Of a DNA stretch of 37,503 nucleotides, positions 1 through 6,976 are shown piece after piece. Made by a program: the position numbers and the translations under genes. How positions within the stretch are numbered: the stretch's first letter is position 1; every line of letters begins with the position of its first letter. The notes below the pieces were generated by a model. The model was not told the DNA's origin and searched no databases. It was given only the letters and a program-made list of their open reading frames with translations. The DNA comes from Acidobacteriota bacterium (GTDB lineage: Bacteria; Acidobacteriota; Vicinamibacteria; Vicinamibacterales; JACQTH01). The stretch is taken from the NCBI GenBank assembly GCA_016178075.1, contig JACOUA010000450.1:1-37503 (forward strand), read 5' to 3'.

Positions 1-234
1 AAGTGCGTGGAGATCAAGCGTAACAAGCTGCGCAACGAACGCGAGGTTGCCAATCTCGCGTGCCTGGTGGAGCGTCACCGGCAGGAAAAGTTCGAGGCCG
101 CCGTGCTTGAGGCCGCCAAGCTCTTCGACAACAGTTATGCGTTCGACTACAGCGGCCCCTGGGCGCCCCACAATTTCGTCGACATGGCGCTGGACCTCCG
201 TTCCGCGCACACCCCGGCGCAAGCCCGCCTGTAG
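1..234 (+). CDS. Gas vesicle protein GvpF/GvpL family, C-terminal part
   Basis: The reading frame is open from the first base of the window, so the gene starts upstream; the GTG at 7 in the ORF track is only an internal codon. The last 77 residues end with the GvpF/L signature FDYSGPWAPHNFVDMAL, close to the family's Y/F-x-G-PW-P-xx-FV motif. GvpF/L proteins are accessory proteins that contact the shell protein GvpA during assembly of gas vesicles, the hollow protein structures that give buoyancy. The following genes (GvpG, GvpA/J-like, GvpK) confirm a gas vesicle cluster. F and L types cannot be told apart from this tail. The stop at 234 is 28 bases before gvpG. Confidence 0.85.
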   Translation, partial: KCVEIKRNKLRNEREVANLACLVERHRQEKFEAAVLEAAKLFDNSYAFDYSGPWAPHNFVDMALDLRSAHTPAQARL

Positions 235-262
235 GCGAGACTCGAACCGAACGTAGACTACT

Positions 263-577
263 ATGCTCCTTGTAGACGATCTGCTACTCGGTCCGTTCCG
301 CGGCCTCCTGTGGGTTGTCGAGAAGATCAACGAGGCGGCGCAAGAGGAACTGGCCAACGAGGCGGACGCGATCACCGAAGAATTGCGGCAACTCTACATG
401 ATGCTGGAGACGGGCCGAATCACGGAGGCCGAGTTCGACGCGCAAGAACGCCGGCTCCTCGATCGGCTGGAGAGCATCCGCGCGCGAGCCGAAGAGTCGG
501 ACTCCGACGATGAGGCCGACGAGGACGACGACGACAACCGAGGCAGCGAAGATGAGGAGGAGGACGGGGAGGCCTAG
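263..577 (+). CDS. gvpG: Gas vesicle protein GvpG with acidic tail
   Basis: A 104-residue protein. Residues 1-75 match the GvpG family: a hydrophobic start (LLVDDLLLGPFRGLLWVVEKI) followed by an amphipathic helix with ELRQLYMMLETGRITEAEFDAQE. GvpG is a small accessory protein thought to act with GvpF/L in nucleating gas vesicles. The last 30 residues are almost entirely Asp and Glu, with no basic residue apart from one Arg; typical GvpG proteins are about 80-90 residues and end earlier. The tail may be a flexible acidic extension. The start is ATG at 263; no strong ribosome-binding site is visible. It lies between gvpF/L and the double ArsA-like ATPase. Confidence 0.88.
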   Translation: MLLVDDLLLGPFRGLLWVVEKINEAAQEELANEADAITEELRQLYMMLETGRITEAEFDAQERRLLDRLESIRARAEESDSDDEADEDDDDNRGSEDEEEDGEA

Positions 578-622
578 AGTGCCGTTGTAGCTTGTTCGGG
601 CTATTCGAAATCGGAACCTGGA

Positions 623-2692
623 GTGGCAGCAGAGACAACATGGAGTCAGCCGAACTTGGAAGCAATAGTTGGAACGGCACCAGTTGTGGACATGCGGCTG
701 CCGCCATTTCTTGGCGCTCTGCCTCCTGGTCTTCTTCTCTTTGGGGGCAAAGGAGGGGTGGGAAAGACCACCTGCGCGACTGCCACCGCCTTGAGGCTGG
801 CCCGGCGGGATCCCGAGCACCCCTATTTGCTGGTCTCCACCGACCCGGCCCACTCGCTGGCTGACAGTGTGGCCGGCTCCACTCTCCCAGCGAACCTCAC
901 GCTTCTCGAACTCGACGCCGACGAACGCCTCGCGGCGTTCAAGGCGGCCCACGGCGCGATACTCAAGGAGATTGCGGCCCGTGGCACCTTCCTGGACGAC
1001 CACGACATCACCCAGTTCCTGAGCCTGTCGCTGCCCGGTCTCGATGAACTGGTGGCGTTCCTGGAGATCGCCGCATTGGTCGAGCGCCGAACCTGGCGGA
1101 CCATCGTCGTCGACACGGCGCCGTGGGGCCACACGCTGCGGTTGCTCCAAATGCCTGCCCTCGTCGGGAGGTGGCTCGACGCGCTGGATGCGCTCCTGGC
1201 CAAGCATCGCTACATGAAGCAGCTCTTCAGCGGCACCTACCGGCGTGACGAGCTGGACTCCTTCCTTTTGGACCTGAAAGCGGCGGTCGACCGCGTCCAG
1301 GGCGCCCTGCGCGACCCGTTTGGATGTTGTTTCGTACCGGTGGCGCTAGCCGAGGCGTTGGGCGTCGCCGAGACCGCAGACCTTGTGCTGGAGCTCCAGC
1401 GGCTGCACGTTCCGGTGACTGACATCCTCGTCAACCGCCTGTTTCCAACCAGTGGCTGTCGGGCGTGTGCGGCGGGACGCGCTCATCAGATGGTTGAGGT
1501 CGAGCGCCTCCGCCGGCGACTACGGGAGTGTCGCCTCTGGGGTATCCCACTCTACCCGCATGAGCCTCGTGGCGCCGAAGGTCTCGCCGGGTTCTGGCAG
1601 GGTGCCGCGCCGCTCACACCGTCGGAGCCGCCTGTTCGCGAAGGCATCGCCGTTGCGCCGCCGATGGTGAACTCTCCGGCGCCGCTGCCGCTCGGCCTAA
1701 CACTTCTGATTTTCGCCGGGAAAGGCGGCGTTGGGAAAACGACACTCGCCTGCGCAACCGCGTTGCGCCTGGCCCGCGAGCGACAGAACGGGAACGTCTT
1801 TCTTTTCTCGACAGACCCCGCTCACTCCCTCTCCGCGTGTCTGGCGAGGCCGGTCGGCGCTGCCCCGACGCGCGTGGGCGACGGACTCACAGCGATGGCG
1901 ATCGATGCCCAGGCGGAATTCGACGCCCTGAAGGCGGAGTACGCAGGGGAATTGGAGCGAACGCTCGCTCGCCTGCTGCCGGACCTCGATCTCCCGTTTG
2001 ACCGGGAGGTGATGGAGCGCATTCTTGATCTGTCCCCACCGGGCGTGGACGAGGTCATGGCGCTCGCTCGGGCCACGGCGCTCATGGACCGGGAGGCCCA
2101 CCAAGTCTTCATCCTGGATGCGGCCCCAACGGGTCATCTGCTTCGGCTTCTTGAAACGCCGGACGTGATCGCACGCTGGCTCAAGGTCGTCTTCGACCTC
2201 TTCCTGAAGTATGGTAGGATTCTGCGGCTTCCTAGGGTTTCCGAGCGGCTAGTGGAGCTCTCTAAAGAGCTGAAGCGATTCCGGGCCCTACTGAGCGACC
2301 CCGCTCGAACGGCCATCTACGTGGTGACCAATGCCACCGAGATGGTGCGCGAGGAGACCGGCGACTTACTGGCGGCTTGCGACCGGCTGCGCATCAGCGT
2401 CCCTGTGTTGTTCGTCAACCTGGTCACCTCGCCCCAGGACTGTGCGCTCTGTTCGGCTTTGAACCGCAGAGAGGCATGCGTCGACCGGCAGCTCAGAAAC
2501 CTCCGTCCCGCGGCCCATGTGACGGTAGTGTTTCGTGGTGCGGAGCCTCGGGGTATGGAGCGGCTCGACGATCTGGGGCGAGCGCTGTACGGCACGAGGA
2601 AGAGACGATGGACGTCCGGTCAATCGAGACGGCGCCGACCCTCAGCGCCCAAGATCGCGTTTCCCTATGCGAGGCGCTCGACCGCGTGCTGA
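623..2692 (+). CDS. Double-domain ArsA/Get3-like ATPase in gas vesicle cluster
   Basis: A 689-residue soluble protein made of two ArsA/TRC40/Get3-type P-loop ATPase domains. The first has the deviant Walker A GGKGGVGKTT at residues 41-50, STDPAHSLAD, DTAPWGHTLRLL and a C-x2-C at 279/282. The second repeats all of these: AGKGGVGKTT at 364-374, STDPAHSLSA, DAAPTGHLLRLLE and C-x2-C at 607/610. The family hydrolyses ATP as paired domains to drive arsenite export (ArsA) or tail-anchored protein insertion (Get3), where the CxxC can bind zinc at the dimer interface. No arsB, arsC or arsR is nearby, so a client-handling role for gas vesicle proteins is more likely than arsenic resistance; that is inference. 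The start is GTG at 623; an in-frame ATG exists at 692. The last ~28 residues are basic and read out of frame through the next gene's start (85-nt overlap), so the true end may differ. Confidence 0.82.
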   Translation: MAAETTWSQPNLEAIVGTAPVVDMRLPPFLGALPPGLLLFGGKGGVGKTTCATATALRLARRDPEHPYLLVSTDPAHSLADSVAGSTLPANLTLLELDADERLAAFKAAHGAILKEIAARGTFLDDHDITQFLSLSLPGLDELVAFLEIAALVERRTWRTIVVDTAPWGHTLRLLQMPALVGRWLDALDALLAKHRYMKQLFSGTYRRDELDSFLLDLKAAVDRVQGALRDPFGCCFVPVALAEALGVAETADLVLELQRLHVPVTDILVNRLFPTSGCRACAAGRAHQMVEVERLRRRLRECRLWGIPLYPHEPRGAEGLAGFWQGAAPLTPSEPPVREGIAVAPPMVNSPAPLPLGLTLLIFAGKGGVGKTTLACATALRLARERQNGNVFLFSTDPAHSLSACLARPVGAAPTRVGDGLTAMAIDAQAEFDALKAEYAGELERTLARLLPDLDLPFDREVMERILDLSPPGVDEVMALARATALMDREAHQVFILDAAPTGHLLRLLETPDVIARWLKVVFDLFLKYGRILRLPRVSERLVELSKELKRFRALLSDPARTAIYVVTNATEMVREETGDLLAACDRLRISVPVLFVNLVTSPQDCALCSALNRREACVDRQLRNLRPAAHVTVVFRGAEPRGMERLDDLGRALYGTRKRRWTSGQSRRRRPSAPKIAFPYARRSTAC

Positions 2693-2853
2693 ACAAGGGC
2701 GCGGTGGTAGTGGGTGAGCTTACGATTTCAGTGGCTGACATCGAGTTGATCTATCTCGGACTGCAAGTGGTCATCACATCCATCGAGAAGGCTCGGAGCC
2801 TGGCCACGATCTCAGCCCCGACCGCTCCGGAGGCCGCCGATGGACATCGCTGA
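2608..2853 (+). CDS. Gas vesicle shell-family protein (GvpA/J/M/S type)
   Basis: An 81-residue protein starting at ATG 2608, preceded by GAGGAAGAG as a good ribosome-binding site; the ORF track's longer version from 2377 is an upstream extension through the ATPase gene. The core LCEALDRVLNKGAVVVGELTISVADIELIYLGLQVV is the conserved GvpA-superfamily helix-strand-strand-helix: L..LDR.L.KG.VV.G...ISV..I.L. The pattern 'VGELTISVADIEL' is closest to minor shell proteins (GvpJ, GvpM or GvpS) rather than the main GvpA, which usually has DAW in this place. It overlaps the ATPase gene by 85 nt and the gvpK start by 14 nt, so translation is probably coupled. Confidence 0.82.
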   Translation: MDVRSIETAPTLSAQDRVSLCEALDRVLNKGAVVVGELTISVADIELIYLGLQVVITSIEKARSLATISAPTAPEAADGHR

Positions 2854-3244
2854 AGCAGCGCCCGAGTCGCAGGCTCTTGACGAGTTCGCCCGTGTGCTGG
2901 AGGACCGGACTTCGTTGTTTCCGCGCCTGGAAGCCCGACGAGAAAGCACGGATGCCGCGGCTGTCCGCGTAGCGGGGCAGCCGGGCGGCCTGAATCTCAG
3001 GCCCGACGACACGAAGAATGGCCTGGGACGCCTGGTCCTGACGCTTATCAAGTTGCTTCACGAGTTGCTGGAGCGGCAAGCGATCCAGCGCATGGAAGGC
3101 GGCGCGTTGACTGAAGCCGAGATCGAGCGACTGGGGACGACGCTGATGCGGCAGGCCGAAGAGATCGAAAGGCTGCGGCGGGTGTTCAAGCTAGAGCGCG
3201 AGGATCTCAACATCGACCTCGGTCCGCTCGGCAAACTCTTGTAG
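2840..3244 (+). CDS. gvpK: Gas vesicle protein GvpK
   Basis: A 134-residue protein. Residues 45-134 match GvpK: the LRPDDTKNGLGRLVLTLIKL segment, then LLHELLERQAIQRMEGGALTEAEIERLGTTLM and the C-terminal EDLNIDLGPLGKLL. GvpK is an essential accessory protein of gas vesicle assembly in the cytoplasm. The N-terminal 40 residues are variable. The ATG at 2840 lies inside the end of the preceding shell-family gene (14-nt overlap), and the next gene starts 9 nt after the stop, so the genes form one transcription unit. Confidence 0.9.
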   Translation: MDIAEAAPESQALDEFARVLEDRTSLFPRLEARRESTDAAAVRVAGQPGGLNLRPDDTKNGLGRLVLTLIKLLHELLERQAIQRMEGGALTEAEIERLGTTLMRQAEEIERLRRVFKLEREDLNIDLGPLGKLL

Positions 3245-3253
3245 AGGTGTGCC

Positions 3254-3628
3254 ATGAATCAAAAGCGGGGTGCGCAGCGTGGGATCGTGCAGTCCGTGCA
3301 GAGCGCCACGCTGGCGGATCTGCTCGAGCGCATTCTGGATAAGGGGATCGTGATTGCGGGCGACATCCGGATCCAGCTCGTTCAGGTCGAGCTCCTGACG
3401 ATCCAGTTGCGTCTCGTGATTTGCTCCGTGGACAAGGCCAAGGAAATGGGGATGGACTGGTGGGTCAACCACCCCGCGTTTGACCGGCATGCCCGGCCCG
3501 AACCCGACGGGCAGCGCCTAGTAGAGCTAGAAGCGCGACTGGCCGCCGTTGAGGAGCAGCGCCTGGCAGAGATGGCCGAGCTAAAAGAGCGACTGACCGC
3601 TGTGAAGGCTGCCGTGGGGACCGCCTAG
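3254..3628 (+). CDS. gvpJ: Gas vesicle protein GvpJ-like, coiled-coil C terminus
   Basis: A 124-residue protein. Residues 19-70 are a GvpA-superfamily core (LADLLERILDKGIVIAGDIRIQLVQVELLTIQLRLVICSVDKAKEMGMDWW). The DIRI-x-L--VELLTI-LRL and KAKEMGMDWW elements are typical of GvpJ-like proteins, minor shell components that shape vesicle ends and width. The remainder (about 85-124) is a Glu/Ala/Leu-rich heptad pattern (LEARLAAVEEQRLAEMAELKERL) that should form a coiled coil. Start ATG 3254 is preceded by AGAGGTG. The exact subfamily letter is less certain than membership of the GvpA superfamily. Confidence 0.83.
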   Translation: MNQKRGAQRGIVQSVQSATLADLLERILDKGIVIAGDIRIQLVQVELLTIQLRLVICSVDKAKEMGMDWWVNHPAFDRHARPEPDGQRLVELEARLAAVEEQRLAEMAELKERLTAVKAAVGTA

Positions 3629-3687
3629 CGGCTGCTTGCCGGAACCTGTTCCTCGCCTGTCAAGAAAGCGAGACGACGGGGGAGCTG

Positions 3688-4110
3688 ATGATCCAACGCA
3701 TGCGGCAGATCATATGTCGGCACGTCGGTGCGAGAGTGGAGCACGAAACGGGCCGAATGGCGCTGGTTTGCCCGGATTGTGGCTACCGCAGTCCGGGCTG
3801 GGATCTGCAACCAGAACGGCCGCCTAACTACGAGCGTGGGCCACAGGTCTTGACCGCGACCGCCAGCGCCGGGGCTCGCACCCGAGCCGTTGGTGGGAAG
3901 CGGCGAAAGTCCACGCCGCGCGGTTCGCAGCGCTTGGTTGCCGCGGGAGCCGAACCGTCGAAACCCAAGCAGGAGAGATCTTCCTCAAATCAAGCGGCAG
4001 ATGCGGCTTCGGTATCGCAAGTGTCAGGGAAAACAGACGGAACGTCCGCTACTAAGCCGTGCGCCGCTCGCCGACGTAGAGACGATGCGGCCGAATTGAG
4101 GGTGCACTGA
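3688..4110 (+). CDS. Small zinc-ribbon-like protein in gas vesicle cluster
   Basis: A 140-residue protein not assigned to a named family. Residues 8-40 hold a Cys/His pattern (IICRHVGARVEH...VCPDCGYRSPGW) that looks like a small zinc ribbon ending in C-P-x-C-G-x2-S-x-GW. The rest is low-complexity, rich in Ser, Lys, Arg and Ala, and probably disordered. The start ATG 3688 follows GGGGGAGCTG, a plausible ribosome-binding site. A second protein with the same ribbon signature is encoded at 5142, so this is a paralogue pair at the 3' end of the gas vesicle cluster. The function is unknown; an accessory or regulatory role is only a guess. Confidence 0.55.
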   Translation: MIQRMRQIICRHVGARVEHETGRMALVCPDCGYRSPGWDLQPERPPNYERGPQVLTATASAGARTRAVGGKRRKSTPRGSQRLVAAGAEPSKPKQERSSSNQAADAASVSQVSGKTDGTSATKPCAARRRRDDAAELRVH

Positions 4111-4505
4111 CCGCGTCGGGCCGGGCTTTGGCTCTCGCCCTGAGCGGGGTAAAGTCGATGCCAGGGATGTAACTTCGCTCCCTCTTCCCGTCGGCCCGCA
4201 AGGTAGCAGTCTCTCACTTCCGTCCACTCCTCCAACACAAGTTGTAGCACTCGCCCGGCGTGATCCTTCACGAATCGTTGTATCGAACGCAAGGTTCCCG
4301 CGTCGCAGATCACGCAGGTGCCTGGGATTGCATGCGAACGCTGGTAAACAGTCGGGTTGCGGTATCCGGGCACGCAGCTTGCCCTTGAGCGAGTCAGGCC
4401 GGTAGTATCGCCGGTCCAGGACCTTACATCACCACCTTGAAGGTTGCTCGACGCTTCGACCTCTGAGAAGTTGAAGCCGGCGAGACAGCCGACGCGAGTG
4501 GCTAG
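4111..4505. other. Intergenic stretch inside gas vesicle cluster
   Basis: About 395 bases with no forward gene. The minus strand reads open across it as part of the long 3990-5033 frame. Around 4140-4320 its translation looks rather protein-like (a CVICDAG segment followed by an amphipathic FVKDHAGRVLQLVLEEW run), but no family was recognised and there is no clear start or codon bias. It is recorded as a possible decayed minus-strand gene; otherwise nothing else is seen here. Confidence 0.3.
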
Positions 4506-4532
4506 GTGATCAAAAGCATCCCTCCGCGAATC

Positions 4533-4907
4533 ATGTCCGATGTGTGGCGAGAGCGCCGCGCCGGGGCCGGATTCGGCCTGCCGCACGCGGTCAAGTTCGA
4601 ACGTGCAGGGTTTCGGGTCAAGCCGGTGAAGGCACGCTTTCGGTCCGCGTTCGGGCGCGTTCGGGGCCCGGTCGTCGATATCTTCAACGAGCCGGCGGAA
4701 GCCATGATCGTGATTGATCTGGGAGGGTTCAGGAGGACAGAGATTGTGCTGGAACTCACCCCGGGGCAGGCTCTGCTGCGTGCCACAAGGGGGGAGCTGC
4801 AGTTTGAGGAACCCTTCGAGCTGCCACCCGATGTCGACTCTGGGCACCATCGGGAGTTCCTGATCAACGGGGTTCTTCAGATCGTCTTTCCAAAGAAGTC
4901 CGCGTGA
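4533..4907 (+). CDS. Hsp20/alpha-crystallin-like (GvpH-type) protein
   Basis: The frame is open from GTG 4506; ATG 4533 (MSDVWRER) is preferred and gives 124 residues. The second half resembles a short alpha-crystallin domain: EAMIVIDLGGFRRTEIVLEL, a middle strand pair, and the ending NGVLQIVFPKK, equivalent to the conserved NGVLEI-x-LPK end of small heat-shock proteins. GvpH and Hsp20 proteins occur in many gas vesicle clusters and are thought to keep hydrophobic shell proteins soluble. The N-terminal half has no recognisable domain. It lies downstream of a 395-nt gap, so it may have its own promoter. Confidence 0.65.
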   Translation: MSDVWRERRAGAGFGLPHAVKFERAGFRVKPVKARFRSAFGRVRGPVVDIFNEPAEAMIVIDLGGFRRTEIVLELTPGQALLRATRGELQFEEPFELPPDVDSGHHREFLINGVLQIVFPKKSA

Positions 4908-4919
4908 TGGGGGTCGCAG

Positions 4920-4972
4920 TTTTCCACAGTTGTTAATAGCGTTTTCCACAACTGTGGAAGAATTTGTGGATT
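4920..4972. repeat. Nested palindrome with DnaA-box-like 9-mers
   Basis: TTTTCCACA occurs at 4920-4928 and again at 4942-4950; its near-complement lies at 4953-4961 (TGTGGAAGA) and a fourth variant at 4966-4974 (TGTGGATTC). TTCCACAGTTGT (4922-4933) is exactly complementary to ACAACTGTGGAA (4948-4959), a 12-bp stem with a 14-nt loop; TTCCACA/TGTGGAA around AC forms a second, nested hairpin. The units differ from the DnaA box TTATCCACA by one or two bases. There is no T-run, so a terminator is unlikely; a protein-binding site is the better reading. Confidence 0.6.
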
Positions 4973-5141
4973 CACCCAAAGCACGCGCGTGACACCAATA
5001 TCTTGGGACGCAGATGACCTTGCGGCCCCACATTTTGCGGCCAAGTTTTCTTTGGGGCTAAAGCCCGACAATGCGCTTGACAGCTGTTCCGTTGTTGAGT
5101 AGCTTCCTAATCCCTCCACTGGGGTCTCAGGAGACTCGGCC

Positions 5142-5381
5142 GTGGTGCGGTGGTTGAGCTGTCATTTGTTTCGTCTTCACGAGTACGCCGTGCAGCGGGA
5201 TGCCAGCGGCGTCTTTCTCCACTGCGACCACTGCGGTCACCATTCGACCGGTTGGAAGATCGGTCCAGTCGATCCCCTTGCTTCCCTGTCAGAGCCTCAC
5301 CAGACTCTGCCCCGACCCCCCGGACGAGTGCGGATGCTGCTTTCGGAGCTCGGGCTGATCCACGTCGTCCGCCGCGTGTAA
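5142..5381 (+). CDS. Small zinc-ribbon-like protein, paralogue of 3688 gene
   Basis: A 79-residue protein from GTG 5142, with CAGGAG placed upstream as ribosome-binding site. Residues 7-40 (CHLFRLHEYAV...LHCDHCGHHSTGWKIG) carry the same layout as the protein at 3688: an early Cys followed by His, then C-x2-C-G-x2-S-x-GW. This similarity, not database identity, is the evidence that it is a real gene. The C-terminal half has no recognised domain. Function unknown; the zinc-binding reading follows from the Cys/His spacing. Confidence 0.5.
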   Translation: MVRWLSCHLFRLHEYAVQRDASGVFLHCDHCGHHSTGWKIGPVDPLASLSEPHQTLPRPPGRVRMLLSELGLIHVVRRV

Positions 5382-5530
5382 GGCATCGGCGTAAGCGCAG
5401 CAGGCGCAGGGACGATCGCGACTTCCTCCGCCGGTCCCACGATCTCGGACGCAAAGTTGCGTGGCTTCGGGAAAGCCTGCGCTCCGGCTTCTGCTAGGTT
5501 TTTCCGACCACGTCTCGATCTTGGCATGGA

Positions 5531-5769
5531 GTGCGCTACGTCATGCTCGCGATGACCGACACCGGGTGCGGCATGACACCGGAAGTGCAGGCGCGGCTCT
5601 TCGAGCCCTTCTTCACGACCAAAGGCGTCGGCAAGGGCACCGGTCTCGGCCTCTCCACGGTGTACGGCATTGTCCAGGCATCAGCAGGGAACACGAGGGC
5701 GCGATACACTTGCTCCTGACCGATGTGGGGATCTCGGGATCAGTGGCCATGAACTTGGCCGGCGGTTGA
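5531..5769 (+). pseudogene. Collapsed hybrid histidine kinase (HATPase to receiver remnant)
   Basis: Frame 2 from 5531 to about 5690 encodes the ATP-binding boxes of a histidine kinase: DTGCGM (G1), [10 protein letters not shown] (F box) and [15 protein letters not shown] (G2). The sequence then switches to frame 1, where [16 protein letters not shown] resembles the phospho-acceptor strand of a response-regulator receiver domain (normally LLLTDVVMPGMSG), ending at a stop at 5769. In intact hybrid kinases these segments are separated by roughly 80 residues, so the gene has lost both ends and an internal segment. No start codon, dimerisation domain or sensor part is present. Confidence 0.75.
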
Positions 5770-5809
5770 CCGTATGGAAGCCTGGGCTCAAGGTTGTCTC
5801 TAGACGCTC

Positions 5810-6976
5810 ATGGCAACCGACGTAGTCGTGGCAGGCGCGGGACCAGCCGGGACGGTGGCGGCCATCGTGCTCGCGCGCGCGGGGGCGCGCGTGCGGCTCG
5901 TCGATCGCGAGACGTTTCCGCGCCCCAAACTGTGCGGCGACACGCTGAACCCCGGGGCCCTGGCCACGCTGCGGCGCCTCGGGCTCGCCGCTTCAATCGA
6001 CGTGCGTGCGCTTCGGCTCGAGGGCATGATCCTGACCGGTCACGGCGGCGCTCGCGTGAAAGGGACCTACACCTCGCCTCACCACGGCCTCGCCATCCGC
6101 CGCAGCGACCTGGACGCCAGCCTGCTGCAGGCGGCGGTCCGAGCGGGTGTGACGTTCGACGACCGGGTCAGCGTGACCGGCGTCGTGCGTCGAGATCGGC
6201 CCGGCCTTCGAGAACCGGCCGTGGTCGGCGTGCGCGTCCGTTCGCGCTCCGGGCTTCTTGATGAACTGACCGCGCCGATCACCATCGCGGCCGACGGTCG
6301 CCGCTCCGTTGTCGCGTTCAGCCTCGGGCTCGCGCGACATCCGCCAAGGCCGCGGCGTTATGCCATCGGCGCGTACTTCCAGGACGTCGACGAGCTGTCG
6401 TCATTCGGTGAGATGCACGTGCGCGCCGGGTACTACCTGGGCGTCGCGCCGCTCCCCGGTGGCCTGACGAACGTGTGTCTGGTTCTGCCGCAGGAGCGTC
6501 TGGCGGTCGTACGTCTGGACGCGGCAGCGTGGCTGCGGCACGCGATCACCGCCGACCCCTTTCTCCGCGATCGCTTCGCGCGAGCCTCGATGGTCGCCGA
6601 GCCGGTTGTGCTCGGGCCGCTCGCGGTTGAGGTGCGACGAGCCGGCCTGCACGGGCTTCTCCTCGCCGGGGACGCCGCGGGCTTCATCGACCCGATGACA
6701 GGCGACGGCCTGCGGTTCGCGATCCGCGGCGGCGAGCTCGCCGGACGGGTCGCCGCCTCGGCGTTGGAGACGGGCGATGCGGGCGGCGCCGAGACACGCT
6801 TGGCTCGGTGGCGGTCGCGCGAGTTCTCCCGGAAATGGACCTTCAACCGCGGGCTGCGGCGGCTGGTCGGATCGGCGGTCGCCATCCGGGCGCTCTCGGC
6901 CTCGGCCGATCTCGTGGCGCCGCTCCTGCGGCAGACCATTGCCTTTGCCGGGGATGTCCCCGCGGCGCCGGCATGA
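5810..6976 (+). CDS. FAD-dependent oxidoreductase (geranylgeranyl reductase/monooxygenase-like)
   Basis: A 388-residue flavoprotein of the group containing geranylgeranyl reductases and aromatic monooxygenases. It starts with the dinucleotide-binding fold VVVAGAGPAGTVAAIVLARAG (GxGxxG at residues 9-14) and RLVDRETFPRPKLCGD, and has the second FAD motif LLLAGDAAGFIDPMTGDG at about 282-298. Such enzymes oxidise or reduce polyketide or isoprenoid products. The next gene overlaps its stop by 4 nt (ATGA) and encodes an ICMT-like methyltransferase; this pair is commonly found beside type III polyketide synthases, but no synthase is present here. The substrate is unknown. Confidence 0.82.
   Translation: MATDVVVAGAGPAGTVAAIVLARAGARVRLVDRETFPRPKLCGDTLNPGALATLRRLGLAASIDVRALRLEGMILTGHGGARVKGTYTSPHHGLAIRRSDLDASLLQAAVRAGVTFDDRVSVTGVVRRDRPGLREPAVVGVRVRSRSGLLDELTAPITIAADGRRSVVAFSLGLARHPPRPRRYAIGAYFQDVDELSSFGEMHVRAGYYLGVAPLPGGLTNVCLVLPQERLAVVRLDAAAWLRHAITADPFLRDRFARASMVAEPVVLGPLAVEVRRAGLHGLLLAGDAAGFIDPMTGDGLRFAIRGGELAGRVAASALETGDAGGAETRLARWRSREFSRKWTFNRGLRRLVGSAVAIRALSASADLVAPLLRQTIAFAGDVPAAPA

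Noticed and set aside
623-2692. Arsenite-export ATPase of an ars operon
   Set aside because: No arsB, arsC, arsD or arsR gene is adjacent, and the neighbours are gas vesicle genes.
4920-4972. Chromosome replication origin
   Set aside because: There is no dnaA, dnaN or AT-rich unwinding region nearby; only the DnaA-box-like units support it.
3990-5033. 347-aa minus-strand ORF
   Set aside because: Most of it is antisense to the zinc-ribbon and GvpH-like genes. Only the part in the gap is kept as a weak pseudogene suggestion.
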